A stretch of 64,000 bases of DNA from Hofstenia miamia (taxonomy: Eukaryota; Xenacoelomorpha; Acoela): positions 2,126,257 through 2,190,256 of the forward strand of contig SCFE01000019.1 of NCBI GenBank assembly GCA_004352715.1. Reading direction: 5' to 3'. Under the pieces are notes generated by a model. The model saw nothing but the letters and a program-made list of their open reading frames with translations, was not told where the DNA came from and did not search any database. Below are positions 1 to 10,736 of the stretch, piece after piece (the stretch's first letter is position 1; every line of letters begins with the position of its first letter). The position numbers were made by a program, and so were the translations under genes.

Positions 1-1340
1 TTGCCAGCATTCTTGTTCATTCACCATGTGTAATTTGTAGTATGCGATGTTTTTGCTTTGCCTCAAATGAATCATGTGCAATTTTTCTAAGGTGGTTCCA
101 TGCATTCTGCATGCATTCCTTGCCAGAAAAGACTTTGGAAGAAAGCAGCTCCTTTTCCATCATTGTTGCAATGCAAATACCAGAGGGTTTCTGCCTCACT
201 TCCTGCACTATATATCTGGTGGCTGGATTAGGTAGGGGACCATACACTTTTTCTGAAATCGTTTCTATATCAAATGTGGCCATTAGTGGTATGTAGTTTT
301 TCACCCCATAATTTTTAAACTTAATTTTTTCCAACTGACTGGGGAATGTAATTTCAGGTTCAGTGGATCCATTGCATTTCTTCTGGTGTTTTACCAAATT
401 TGCACTAGTTTCAAAACCAGATATACACTTTGAACAGAAAAATCCATTTAAAAAAGCGTAGACAAGCATTCAAATTTGTTATGGCCACATAATGACTACT
501 TCTGTCTCTTTCAATTAACATCAAGTTTGCATTTTTCTCATAGTCCTTCTCTGATACATATGCAGGAACCAAAGTCTGATCATCATTTAGCGCATAGACA
601 TTAACATTAATTTGGTTAAGGTCCTCAAAAACACAGACATCATTTACAGAGAGCGGGAAAGAGAGACCGTTAACATTTAATGTATGCTTGAATTTATTTA
701 AATTAGTTACTCTATCTCAATTTTTAATTTCTGGATGCAAACATGCCAAAATTGCATACAAAAAGTATTGGTTGGATTTTTCTGTCTTTGGGTTTACCAG
801 GAAATGGTTCTTCTTTAGATAATCTGGTAGCAGGATACATGTTCCAGTGTGGGTTGGTCTATACTTGATGATGTGTAGCCCTACATTGTTTATATTTCTC
901 ACAACCCAGTTTGATCTGTTATTTGCAAAATGACTCACTTCTCTTCATCTCCATCTGCTCTCAATAGTTCGACCTCAGAAGTTAAATAAACTTTGGCAGA
1001 GTAATGCTTGGCCACGTCTTCTTTAATAATTTTTGTAATAGATGGGTGGGCAAGGTGAAATGGTGAATAAATGTCCAATGCATTTAATAGCTGGCTCACA
1101 AAACAGGCAAAGCTCCCCTTACACACTGTATTAGACTTATGCAAAATAATCTCATTGATGGAAGGTGGTGCTGATCATTCATGAACAACTGTAATGTGTT
1201 CAGAAAACTATTTCTCATTATGGAAGAATAATTTGCATTCAGTGCATAGATACACCCATGATTTTTTATGTTTCCTATTTATATGACCTTCTAATGCATG
1301 GGTTTTGGCTGGTATATGTACAATGAGTGCTTTGAAAAAT
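1..1340 (-). pseudogene. Family-B DNA polymerase, N-terminal part (Polinton/Maverick/adintovirus-like), decayed
   Basis: Reads leftwards and runs off the window. In order: a C2H2-like zinc finger (about 1315-1180, containing YLCTECKLFFHNEK and a matching His pair) with two in-frame stops; a conserved N-terminal block (1144-717) with YRPTHTGTCILLPDYLKK and FLYAILACLHPE; a block at 716-480 with INVNVYALNDD; a second finger CSKCISGFETSANLVKHQKKC-type at about 430-370; then YIPLMATFDIET, whose D-x-E matches exonuclease motif I of family-B polymerases. This order (finger, conserved block, finger, exonuclease) is known from the protein-primed polymerases of Polintons and adintoviruses, which replicate the element. 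The polymerase palm lies outside the window. Stops and at least two frame changes show that it is inactive. Assignment to this broad family is fairly sure; Polinton versus adintovirus is not resolved. Confidence 0.75.
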
Positions 1341-1954
1341 GAGGGGTTGACCAACACTGCTTGTAGAACTAAATTTAAAAATTTTTAGCAAAGTGGGAGT
1401 GGAAGGATGGTTGCTATATTTATAGAGTAGTATGCATTCTTGGAAAAAGTATTTACATTGGTTACAGCTTACTCAATGCAAAAACACACTAATTTTTTTC
1501 ATCACAAATATGTATAGCAACATTATAGGTGAAAATGGCAATGCATTGTAATTGATAATACCCAGATAAAAAATCATATAAAATGCATGCATTATTTAAA
1601 ACAAATTTAAATTAAGCTAAATAAACCAGTGGTAAAACCTTACATTATTTAAAAACTCTTTTAAACAAAATTACATTTAACTAAATAAATAACATCTCAA
1701 AATCACCCACAAAAAACAGGGTGTTAGATAAAAAATTGTCAGTGTAATGTTAAATAGATATTTATGCATGCATCAACAAAAATAAACATTTAATAATGGT
1801 AACTCTCTCTTCCTGTAAGACGCCAATTACATTTAAAATGTGTATTGAGGAAACACTGAATGATTAATTGAGCATGCAAATATTTTAAAAATAAAGAGAG
1901 AGAACAATCTTATAATATGTTAACTTAATAAATTGCAAATGAGGAGACATGCAC
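1341..1954. other. AT-rich spacer without recognisable gene
   Basis: Very AT-rich, with stops in all frames and no recognised repeat terminus. It separates the polymerase remnant from the first copy of the two-exon gene. Confidence 0.5.
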
Positions 1955-2324
1955 TATCTATAATGTGTGATAAAGAATTTCTCTCCAACCAAGTTAACTT
2001 TGGAAGACATCATCTGATCAACTTGACCCTCAAAATTTTGAGACCAGTCCTCAAAATATTCTTGTTCTTCTGGGATATTATCAAATCTAAAAAAATTTGA
2101 TTAATACAAAAAACATATATTACACATTTTTCTAGAATAATATTTAAAATATAATTTTATGAATACAATAAAAAGTTCTTAGATAATATATTTTACAAAA
2201 GAATGTCTTATATGGTTTCATCAAAGCTAATTTCTGAGTCACTTTTATAAAGGGTTTCTTCTATGATTTGCTCATATTTGGCGTTCCAGCCAGAGAGAAA
2301 ATCAGACACATTAATGAAAGACAT
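1955..2324 (-). pseudogene. Unknown two-exon gene A, copy 1 (diverged, donor site lost)
   Basis: Exon 1 is 2324-2212 and begins MSFINVSDFLSGWNAKYEQ; exon 2 would be 2086-1955 after an AG acceptor preceded by a T-run. It is the inverted, diverged paralogue of the copies at 5133 and 6754, with the same exon boundaries and the same phase-2 intron. The donor that reads GTAAGA in the other copies reads ATAAGA here, so normal splicing is probably lost. The C-terminus also differs: after MMSS the frame continues as KVNLVGEKFFITHYR and stops, about 20 codons shorter than the other copies. Function is unknown. The reading frame is otherwise open, which suggests recent decay or relaxed constraint. Confidence 0.5.
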
Positions 2325-3106
2325 TTTAAAGTATGTTGAAAACAAAGTGCTTTTAACCAAAGTTGAAATGATAATGAACAATGATAATAAAAATTTAAAT
2401 GCAGGAGACATTGAGTTTTGATTGGATGGAGAATATCCAATTAGCAATAAGTAAAATCAATTAGGGGAAACTTTTGTGATAAACTCGATTCATGGTATGT
2501 ACAAATCTCAAGTAGGTGAGTTTACGCAAAAAAGGCTTTTAACTAATTCTCCAAGAAAAGCTTTTAAAATGTCAAGTTTTCACATGATTGACAGGTTCTC
2601 TTTGTGGGTTTCCAGATGTGGTAAAAAAATGATTTTAAATTGAGTATACTTGAATGTGACAGGTTAAAAGTTTTTGTCAAAAACATTGCTAATGTGTTTC
2701 TAGGCATTTTTTGCAAAAAACCCTGGCTGAAAAAATTTAAGCATAATGGTAATTCTTTACTTAGCCCTGAGTCATGTAAACAGATTCTCAGCTCTTAGCA
2801 TAGTGTTAAGTAAATCTATAAGCACATAGATACAATATGCTATGAGGAAACCAAGTGTAATCTAAAAACATGATTCTTTTATAGGAGAAGGTGGAAACTG
2901 TAAATTGATATTAAGATAAACTAGATACATGGGTGTGCACACATAACAGATATTTTATAATATTCTAACAATGTTGGCAAATGAATTAATCACATTAGTT
3001 GATGATTGGATCAAATAAATTAAGTTATTTTTGATTGGTTTATATGCTAAAAGTTTGTAATAAATAACTTGTGCTTTGAATACTTTTTTCAATTTTAAAT
3101 TCAGCA
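2325..3106. promoter_or_regulatory. Divergent intergenic region between gene A copy 1 and gene B
   Basis: About 780 bp separate the start codons of gene A (minus) and gene B (plus). CCAAT-type motifs occur close to each start: the strand read by gene A carries CCATCCAATCAAAACTC-like sequence near 2420, and TGATTGGTTTATATGC lies near 3035 on the gene B side. The same spacer recurs inverted at 4361-5000. A shared bidirectional promoter is inferred. Confidence 0.4.
2465..3080 (+). repeat. Left arm of a large inverted duplication
   Basis: The reverse complement is found at about 4361-4990. Matching landmarks include CACATTAGTTGATGATTGGA (2992 onward) against its complement near 4440, and the GGTGTGCACACATAACAGAT stretch. 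The arms differ by scattered substitutions and small indels, so this is an older duplication and not an exact assembly echo. With the A genes on the outside and the B genes pointing inwards, the duplicated unit is an A-spacer-B block. Confidence 0.7.
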
Positions 3107-3360
3107 ATGACTTCAAAAGCTGCTAGCAAATCTTGTGCTAAAAAATCTAGCAAAGTTACAAAGAGCAAACAAGAGGAACTCTCACAACCCAAAAAATACA
3201 TTTTAAAGCCAGTATTACCAAACACTGTGTATTCTGTAAACACTGTGTGTAATGTAGTTCAACTGGAGATGGTCAACAGCCTCAATGCAATTTCCAAAGA
3301 ATGTCTGATGAAATATATCTCTGTTAGAGAATTAAAAATTGGTGTGTGGCAAAAAATACA
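3107..3360 (+). CDS. Unknown gene B, N-terminal part, runs into an assembly gap
   Basis: Open from ATG at 3107 for 84 codons to the start of the N run at 3361. The first 30 residues are rich in Lys, Ser and Ala (MTSKAASKSCAKKSSKVTK), like a nucleic-acid-binding or nuclear tail, followed by an ordinary mixed region with VNSLNAISKECLMKYISV. No family was recognised. It lies divergent from gene A copy 1, and a mirrored copy should lie in the same gap reading leftwards from about 4360, because the upstream region is repeated there inverted. The tail resembles linker histone tails in composition only, which is not enough to name it. Confidence 0.45.
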
Positions 3361-4360
3361 NNNNNNNNNNNNNNNNNNNNNNNNNNNNNNNNNNNNNNNN
3401 NNNNNNNNNNNNNNNNNNNNNNNNNNNNNNNNNNNNNNNNNNNNNNNNNNNNNNNNNNNNNNNNNNNNNNNNNNNNNNNNNNNNNNNNNNNNNNNNNNNN
3501 NNNNNNNNNNNNNNNNNNNNNNNNNNNNNNNNNNNNNNNNNNNNNNNNNNNNNNNNNNNNNNNNNNNNNNNNNNNNNNNNNNNNNNNNNNNNNNNNNNNN
3601 NNNNNNNNNNNNNNNNNNNNNNNNNNNNNNNNNNNNNNNNNNNNNNNNNNNNNNNNNNNNNNNNNNNNNNNNNNNNNNNNNNNNNNNNNNNNNNNNNNNN
3701 NNNNNNNNNNNNNNNNNNNNNNNNNNNNNNNNNNNNNNNNNNNNNNNNNNNNNNNNNNNNNNNNNNNNNNNNNNNNNNNNNNNNNNNNNNNNNNNNNNNN
3801 NNNNNNNNNNNNNNNNNNNNNNNNNNNNNNNNNNNNNNNNNNNNNNNNNNNNNNNNNNNNNNNNNNNNNNNNNNNNNNNNNNNNNNNNNNNNNNNNNNNN
3901 NNNNNNNNNNNNNNNNNNNNNNNNNNNNNNNNNNNNNNNNNNNNNNNNNNNNNNNNNNNNNNNNNNNNNNNNNNNNNNNNNNNNNNNNNNNNNNNNNNNN
4001 NNNNNNNNNNNNNNNNNNNNNNNNNNNNNNNNNNNNNNNNNNNNNNNNNNNNNNNNNNNNNNNNNNNNNNNNNNNNNNNNNNNNNNNNNNNNNNNNNNNN
4101 NNNNNNNNNNNNNNNNNNNNNNNNNNNNNNNNNNNNNNNNNNNNNNNNNNNNNNNNNNNNNNNNNNNNNNNNNNNNNNNNNNNNNNNNNNNNNNNNNNNN
4201 NNNNNNNNNNNNNNNNNNNNNNNNNNNNNNNNNNNNNNNNNNNNNNNNNNNNNNNNNNNNNNNNNNNNNNNNNNNNNNNNNNNNNNNNNNNNNNNNNNNN
4301 NNNNNNNNNNNNNNNNNNNNNNNNNNNNNNNNNNNNNNNNNNNNNNNNNNNNNNNNNNNN
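3361..4360. other. Assembly gap, 1000 N
   Basis: Exactly 1000 N, probably a placeholder of unknown true size. It hides the rest of gene B and of its expected mirrored copy. Confidence 0.98.
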
Positions 4361-4990
4361 CAAAGCACAAGTTATTTATTACAAAGTTTTAGCATACAAA
4401 CCAATCAAAAATAACTCAATTCATTTGATCCAATCATCAACTAATGTGATTAATTCATTTTCCAATGTTGTTAGAATATTATAAAATATCTGTTATATGT
4501 GTACACCCATGTATCTAGTTTATCCTAATATCAATTTACCATTTCCACCTTCTTCTATAAAGAATAATGTTTTAGATTATAAAATTCCTGGCTTCCACAT
4601 AGCATATTGTATCTATGTGCCTATAGATTTACTTAACACTATGCTAAGAACTGAGAAACTGTTTACATGACTTGGGGCTAATGAAAGAATTACAACCATG
4701 CTTAAAATTTTCCAGGGTTTTTTAAAAAAAAGCCTAGAAACACATTAGCGATGTTTTTGACAGAAGCTTTTAATCTGTCACATTCAAGTGTATTCAATTT
4801 AAAGTCTTTTTATTACCACCTCCAGAAACCTGGAAAGAGAATCTATCAATCACGCAAAAAACTCGACATTTTTAAAACCTTTTCTTGGGGAACCTGTCAA
4901 CATATCAAATTATTTAAAAGCTTTTTCACATAAACCCCGCCTACTTGAGATTTTTAAGTACTGTGAATTGACTTTATTGCAAAAGTTCCC
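4361..4990 (-). repeat. Right arm of the inverted duplication (spacer upstream of gene A copy 2)
   Basis: Reverse complement of 2465-3080. It starts abruptly at the gap edge with CAAAGCACAAGTTATTTATT, which mirrors the sequence just before gene B. The short ORF at 4751-4933 lies in this arm and is not conserved as coding in the left arm. Confidence 0.7.
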
Positions 4991-5132
4991 CTAATTGATT
5001 TTACTTATCACTAATTGGATATTCTCCAACCAATCAGAACTTGATGTCTCCCGCATTCTTAAATTTTTATTATCGAATTCTATTCTCATTTTAACTTTGG
5101 TTAAAAGCAGTTTGTTTTCAACTTATCTTAAA

Positions 5133-5547
5133 ATGTCTTTCATTAATGTATCCGAATTTCTCTCTGGCTGGAATGCCCAGTATGAGCAAATCATACAAGA
5201 AACCCTTTACAAGAGTGACTCAGAAATTAGCTTCGACAAAACCATGTAAGACATTCTTTTGTAAAATATATTATCTAAGAACTTTTTATTATATTCATAA
5301 AATTATATTTTAATCTAGAAAAATGTGTAATGTTTTTTTCTATTAAACAAATTTTTTTAGCTTTGATAACATCCCAGAAGGAGAAGAAGAAAATTTTGAG
5401 CACTGGTCGCAAAATTTCGAAAACCAGGTCAAGGAAATGATGTCTAGTTACAAGAACCAAACTGGATCTGGTGATCTCATCCAAACCTCAACTAAAAAAC
5501 TCCGATGCCTGAAAACAGTGTTTCAAACACTTGAGTACATAATATAG
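5133..5547 (+). CDS. Unknown two-exon gene A, copy 2 (intact)
   Basis: Exon 1 is 5133-5245 (MSFINVSEFLSGWNAQYEQ start), donor ACCAT|GTAAGA, intron 5246-5360 ending TTTTTTTAG, exon 2 5361-5547 ending TAG. The phase-2 junction joins cleanly and gives a 99-residue acidic protein. Exon 2 starts FDNIPEGEEENFEHWSQNF and its C-terminal third is more basic. No signal peptide, membrane segment or known domain was seen. An in-frame ATG lies upstream at 4995, but the extension varies between copies and overlaps CCAAT-like promoter sequence, so the internal MSF start is preferred. Conservation of reading frame and splice sites between copies argues that it is a real gene. It may belong to the host or to a DNA-virus-like element next to the polymerase remnant. 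Confidence 0.6.
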
Positions 5548-5601
5548 CATGTTTTTTGTGTTTGCCATCTTTTCCAATATTAAAAATACAATAGAGTTTT
5601 T

Positions 5602-6601
5602 NNNNNNNNNNNNNNNNNNNNNNNNNNNNNNNNNNNNNNNNNNNNNNNNNNNNNNNNNNNNNNNNNNNNNNNNNNNNNNNNNNNNNNNNNNNNNNNNNNN
5701 NNNNNNNNNNNNNNNNNNNNNNNNNNNNNNNNNNNNNNNNNNNNNNNNNNNNNNNNNNNNNNNNNNNNNNNNNNNNNNNNNNNNNNNNNNNNNNNNNNNN
5801 NNNNNNNNNNNNNNNNNNNNNNNNNNNNNNNNNNNNNNNNNNNNNNNNNNNNNNNNNNNNNNNNNNNNNNNNNNNNNNNNNNNNNNNNNNNNNNNNNNNN
5901 NNNNNNNNNNNNNNNNNNNNNNNNNNNNNNNNNNNNNNNNNNNNNNNNNNNNNNNNNNNNNNNNNNNNNNNNNNNNNNNNNNNNNNNNNNNNNNNNNNNN
6001 NNNNNNNNNNNNNNNNNNNNNNNNNNNNNNNNNNNNNNNNNNNNNNNNNNNNNNNNNNNNNNNNNNNNNNNNNNNNNNNNNNNNNNNNNNNNNNNNNNNN
6101 NNNNNNNNNNNNNNNNNNNNNNNNNNNNNNNNNNNNNNNNNNNNNNNNNNNNNNNNNNNNNNNNNNNNNNNNNNNNNNNNNNNNNNNNNNNNNNNNNNNN
6201 NNNNNNNNNNNNNNNNNNNNNNNNNNNNNNNNNNNNNNNNNNNNNNNNNNNNNNNNNNNNNNNNNNNNNNNNNNNNNNNNNNNNNNNNNNNNNNNNNNNN
6301 NNNNNNNNNNNNNNNNNNNNNNNNNNNNNNNNNNNNNNNNNNNNNNNNNNNNNNNNNNNNNNNNNNNNNNNNNNNNNNNNNNNNNNNNNNNNNNNNNNNN
6401 NNNNNNNNNNNNNNNNNNNNNNNNNNNNNNNNNNNNNNNNNNNNNNNNNNNNNNNNNNNNNNNNNNNNNNNNNNNNNNNNNNNNNNNNNNNNNNNNNNNN
6501 NNNNNNNNNNNNNNNNNNNNNNNNNNNNNNNNNNNNNNNNNNNNNNNNNNNNNNNNNNNNNNNNNNNNNNNNNNNNNNNNNNNNNNNNNNNNNNNNNNNN
6601 N
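5602..6601. other. Assembly gap, 1000 N
   Basis: Exactly 1000 N between gene A copies 2 and 3. The true distance is unknown, and copy 3 could be an unmerged allele of copy 2. Confidence 0.98.
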
Positions 6602-6753
6602 AAAGTTTCCCCTAATTGATTTTACTTATTGCTAATTGGATATTCTCCATCCAATCAAAACTCAATGTCTTCCACATTTTTAAATTTTTATTATCGAATT
6701 CTATTCTCATTTTAACTTTGGTTAAAAGCAGTTTGTTTTCAACTTATCTTAAA

Positions 6754-7171
6754 ATGTCTTTCATTAATGTATCCGAATTTCTCTCTGGCTGGAATGCCCA
6801 GTATGAGCAAATCATACAAGAAACCCTTTACAAGAGTGACTCAGAAATTAGCTTCGACAAAACCATGTAAGACATTCTTTTGTAAAATATATTATCTAAG
6901 AACTTTTTATTATATTCATAAAATTATATTTTAATCTAGAAAAATGTGTAATATATGTTTTCTCTATTAAACAAATTTTTTTAGCTTTGATAACATCCCA
7001 GAAGGAGAAGAAGAAAATTTTGAGCACTGGTCGCAAAATTTCAAAAACCAGGTCAAGGAAATGATGTCTAGTTACAAGAACCAAACTGGATCTGGTGATC
7101 TCATCCAAACCTCAACTAAAAAACTCCGATGCCTGAAAACAGTGTTTCAAACACTTGAGTACATAATATAG
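6754..7171 (+). CDS. Unknown two-exon gene A, copy 3 (intact)
   Basis: Exon 1 is 6754-6866 and exon 2 is 6985-7171, with the same GT-AG phase-2 intron as copy 2. The coding parts are almost identical to copy 2 (for example E to K in the NFENQ segment). The intron differs by a few bases near 6952-6963. Upstream, 6602-6690 looks more like copy 1 (TTGCTAATTGGATATTCTCC) than copy 2, so the locus is mosaic. Function unknown. Near identity on both sides of a placeholder gap leaves a haplotype duplicate as an alternative to a real tandem copy. Confidence 0.55.
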
Positions 7172-7731
7172 CATGTTTTTTGTGTTTGCCATCTTTTCCA
7201 ATATTAAAAATGCAATAGAGTTTTTACAATTTAAATAATCCAATACTCTTGTCAATGTTTTTTTTTAAATCAAAATGCATTTATTTTAATTGTCACAGGG
7301 CTATTTCCTAGCTATTATTTATTTTTTAAAAAATAAAACACATTTGCAATTTCATTGAAAACAATTACTGATTTTTTAATTAATGAGATTTTAAAACTTT
7401 GCAGATGTATTTTTTCAAATTTTTATTGTTGATACTAGAACAAATCTTTGAAATTACACAGATATGTGTTTTATTATTTTTTGACATTCTAAATCCACAC
7501 TCTTACAAAATGTTAACACTTGTTTATTTGTTAAAAAAGTATTTTTGTTTAAACATGCGTGTGCATATCTGAATATGCATTTTATAAATGTTTTCAATAC
7601 ACTATCTATTTTTAAATAATTTCCGTTTTGGGATGAATACTCAATTTATTTGTTAAAATGTCAATTTATACTTTATGTTTATTATAGAACATTGAGTGAC
7701 TCCTCATTTGCGGTTTATTATTTAATATGCT
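7172..7731. other. AT-rich region, no gene seen
   Basis: Follows gene A copy 3. Its first 50 bases repeat the sequence after copy 2. The rest is T- and A-rich with no coding frame or recognised element. Confidence 0.5.
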
Positions 7732-8731
7732 NNNNNNNNNNNNNNNNNNNNNNNNNNNNNNNNNNNNNNNNNNNNNNNNNNNNNNNNNNNNNNNNNNNNN
7801 NNNNNNNNNNNNNNNNNNNNNNNNNNNNNNNNNNNNNNNNNNNNNNNNNNNNNNNNNNNNNNNNNNNNNNNNNNNNNNNNNNNNNNNNNNNNNNNNNNNN
7901 NNNNNNNNNNNNNNNNNNNNNNNNNNNNNNNNNNNNNNNNNNNNNNNNNNNNNNNNNNNNNNNNNNNNNNNNNNNNNNNNNNNNNNNNNNNNNNNNNNNN
8001 NNNNNNNNNNNNNNNNNNNNNNNNNNNNNNNNNNNNNNNNNNNNNNNNNNNNNNNNNNNNNNNNNNNNNNNNNNNNNNNNNNNNNNNNNNNNNNNNNNNN
8101 NNNNNNNNNNNNNNNNNNNNNNNNNNNNNNNNNNNNNNNNNNNNNNNNNNNNNNNNNNNNNNNNNNNNNNNNNNNNNNNNNNNNNNNNNNNNNNNNNNNN
8201 NNNNNNNNNNNNNNNNNNNNNNNNNNNNNNNNNNNNNNNNNNNNNNNNNNNNNNNNNNNNNNNNNNNNNNNNNNNNNNNNNNNNNNNNNNNNNNNNNNNN
8301 NNNNNNNNNNNNNNNNNNNNNNNNNNNNNNNNNNNNNNNNNNNNNNNNNNNNNNNNNNNNNNNNNNNNNNNNNNNNNNNNNNNNNNNNNNNNNNNNNNNN
8401 NNNNNNNNNNNNNNNNNNNNNNNNNNNNNNNNNNNNNNNNNNNNNNNNNNNNNNNNNNNNNNNNNNNNNNNNNNNNNNNNNNNNNNNNNNNNNNNNNNNN
8501 NNNNNNNNNNNNNNNNNNNNNNNNNNNNNNNNNNNNNNNNNNNNNNNNNNNNNNNNNNNNNNNNNNNNNNNNNNNNNNNNNNNNNNNNNNNNNNNNNNNN
8601 NNNNNNNNNNNNNNNNNNNNNNNNNNNNNNNNNNNNNNNNNNNNNNNNNNNNNNNNNNNNNNNNNNNNNNNNNNNNNNNNNNNNNNNNNNNNNNNNNNNN
8701 NNNNNNNNNNNNNNNNNNNNNNNNNNNNNNN
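7732..8731. other. Assembly gap, 1000 N
   Basis: Exactly 1000 N, a placeholder gap. Confidence 0.98.
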
Positions 8732-9325
8732 AATAAAACCTTACACTGTGATGATACCATGCCGTTGGCTAGCACGAATATCTGGCAATTACAGATTATT
8801 TAATAGTGAGCTGAGAGATAACAATGAAAATGAGAGTTTGTATTTTTGAAGTGAGATAGAAATTAAGCAAGTGAGACAAATAGGGTAGCACCAGTCAATA
8901 GGTTAAGCACTTTACTTCTGGATGTTCCACTTCGGCTGGAAGCCATAGGAATTGGTCATCTTGGTTCTTACCTAAAAGTAGTTCTGTTACTTGGATGAAT
9001 TACCAATGTTACATCTATATGTTATAAGTTCTCTGTTAACCTGTTTCTTGGAATCGTGGCTGCTCAGTTAACGCTATTCAAACCTTTTGTGGAGTCAATT
9101 AAGTTTCTAGTTAGGTTTTCCTACCAGCCACCAATTCTAAAATATAAACATTGGTTTGAGAAATATTTTTCCAAACAAACATGATAAAAGTTGAAAGTAT
9201 AAAAAAAATTATTTTTTTAAAAATTATTTATCATTATTATTAAAATGATTAAAAATATAGCAAATATTAAAAACATTCACACAAAAAATATTATTTTTTG
9301 ACAATGAAGAGTAGAAAGAATTTGC
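8732..9325. other. No gene seen
   Basis: AT-rich after 9120 with A/T runs; slightly more balanced before. No open frame or repeat terminus was recognised. Confidence 0.4.
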
Positions 9326-9739
9326 ATGTATGGTTTTTATTCAAATGGCAAAAACATTACCAAAGAAATATGTGATTATTCAATTTACCCATGTTTTATA
9401 TTGATTACAGAAATATTTATCATTCTCTCTATAGTTTTCTATTTGGATAGTTGGTTGTTAGTCATGGCGTCATGTGTGAAATCTAATGTTTTTTTCAAAC
9501 TACGTGGGAGCACATTCAGTAGCATTTATTACATTAAAGAGCTATTAATTTTGGTGGATGACAAAATATACATTATTACAGTGCGTCAATCAAAGAAGGA
9601 TTTTGACTGTTTACCAGGGCATATACAGAAAGCATTCAATTGGTATCAACGTAACTTCCATCATATAGCATTTACAGAGGGAGCCCTAACAAATCAACAA
9701 ATGATTCAATTTATCAATTCGCTAAATCTATCAACTTGA
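9326..9739 (+). CDS. Unknown ORF, possible small protein
   Basis: Open for 137 codons. The first 45 codons are hydrophobic (around FILITEIFIILSIVFYL) and may be non-coding read-through or a membrane segment. From the second ATG at 9464 (MASCVKSNVFFKLRGS) the composition looks like an ordinary soluble protein of 91 residues, including KAFNWYQRNFHHIAFTEG. No family was recognised. It converges with the minus-strand gene at 10087-10573. It may belong to the same gene set as genes A and B, but only proximity suggests this. Confidence 0.35.
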   Translation: MYGFYSNGKNITKEICDYSIYPCFILITEIFIILSIVFYLDSWLLVMASCVKSNVFFKLRGSTFSSIYYIKELLILVDDKIYIITVRQSKKDFDCLPGHIQKAFNWYQRNFHHIAFTEGALTNQQMIQFINSLNLST

Positions 9740-10086
9740 AAGAACATGGTGTTTTGGGGATGTGATGCTATGAACTGTGAATTTTTAAGTCGGTTAATCT
9801 CTCAACCTGTGGAAAATTTACTTGATCATGGATATTGATACCCGCAGAATATGGAGAATTCTATAGACTGTATAAAAGACTATTTTAAATTTGTGCATTG
9901 AATGAACACTTCAAAAGGTAATTTATTATCATAATTTGCTAATAATCATTGTAAATTTAAGAAATTTATTGTAAAACCATTATAACTAATAATTAATGAT
10001 TTTTACTAGTATTATTTTTTTAAAATATACATGTATAAGTAAGCAATACTATATTTTTATTTTACTAAATTCTAATACAATATGAT
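9740..10086. other. AT-rich spacer
   Basis: Lies between two convergent small ORFs. It contains A/T runs and no recognised element. Confidence 0.4.
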
Positions 10087-10573
10087 TTACATTATTGCCA
10101 GCAGTTGTGATTTCCATGTCATCACTGCGAAAAACTTTTTATTTACCAGAGTCTTGTAATTCTTGCTGAGTGCATTGACATTCTGCTTCGGGAGGAAATA
10201 GTAGAAACCATTGTCAAGTCTTATCTTTACCACGATGTCATATCTTGTGTTCAGCTGAACAGCGTCTTCAATTGTTAGCCATAGTTTTTTTGGTAGTTTG
10301 CTAGCCAGAGTCACATTTGAAAAAATACAGATTGTTGTTTAAGCATTGCGAAACATGGTCATCCTCACTCATGTTGGGGAAGGCAATTGCATTATTACTG
10401 ACTATAGGACGTCTTCACTTGTGTTGAGTCTTGCATTTTTCTTTTACAGCCGCAGGTGGTGGGGGCATCATCTCCTGTGTTAGCGGGTTATAGCCATGTG
10501 AAGGTGGTGGGGTTCTGCATAGATCATCAATTAGACTGCTCAGTGAACTGGATACTAGCGTTTCAACAGACAT
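10087..10573 (-). CDS. Unknown candidate two-exon gene C
   Basis: Exon 1 is 10573-10418 (MSVETLVSSSLSSLIDDL, then a proline-rich stretch with EMMPPPPAA). The donor is CAA|GTGAAG. A 117-bp intron ends GGCTAG, and exon 2 is 10300-10087 (KLPKKLWLTIEDAVQLN onward, ending ...KSQLLAIM). The junction is phase 2, as in gene A, and gives about 123 residues without a stop. The acceptor's pyrimidine tract is poor, so the splice is tentative. Without splicing, exon 2 could be read from an ATG at 10314. No domain was recognised. It is divergent from the ORF at 10737, mirroring the A/B arrangement. Confidence 0.4.
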
Positions 10574-10736
10574 TGGCAAAAGTGAGAGATGAAATTGTGT
10601 AGAAGAAGAATAATAATTTTATCTGATGAAATGAGGTGAATATATAGATTGACCAGCCAATGGAATAAATTTGAATTTATGAAAAATAATTATTGGTTGA
10701 AAAACTGTGATACAATAAATGTGTTAACGGTGAATT
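10574..10736. promoter_or_regulatory. Divergent intergenic region between genes C and D
   Basis: Only about 160 bp, containing AGCCAATGG at 10656 and TTATTGGTTG at 10690, which are CCAAT motifs in both orientations, plus TATA-like AATATATAG. A shared promoter is inferred from layout and motifs. Confidence 0.35.

Noticed and set aside
42-296. Plus-strand frame of 84 codons
   Set aside because: Lies opposite the polymerase pseudogene, whose conserved motifs show that the minus strand is the coding one.
4751-4933. 60-codon plus-strand frame in the right inverted arm
   Set aside because: The equivalent frame is not kept in the left arm.
5275-7108. Minus-strand frames opposite exon 2 of the two-exon gene
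   Set aside because: Antisense to the better-supported spliced gene; conserved only because the copies are nearly identical.
3107-8849. Long frames made of X residues across the N runs
   Set aside because: They are open only because N positions cannot give stops; real sequence exists only at the edges.
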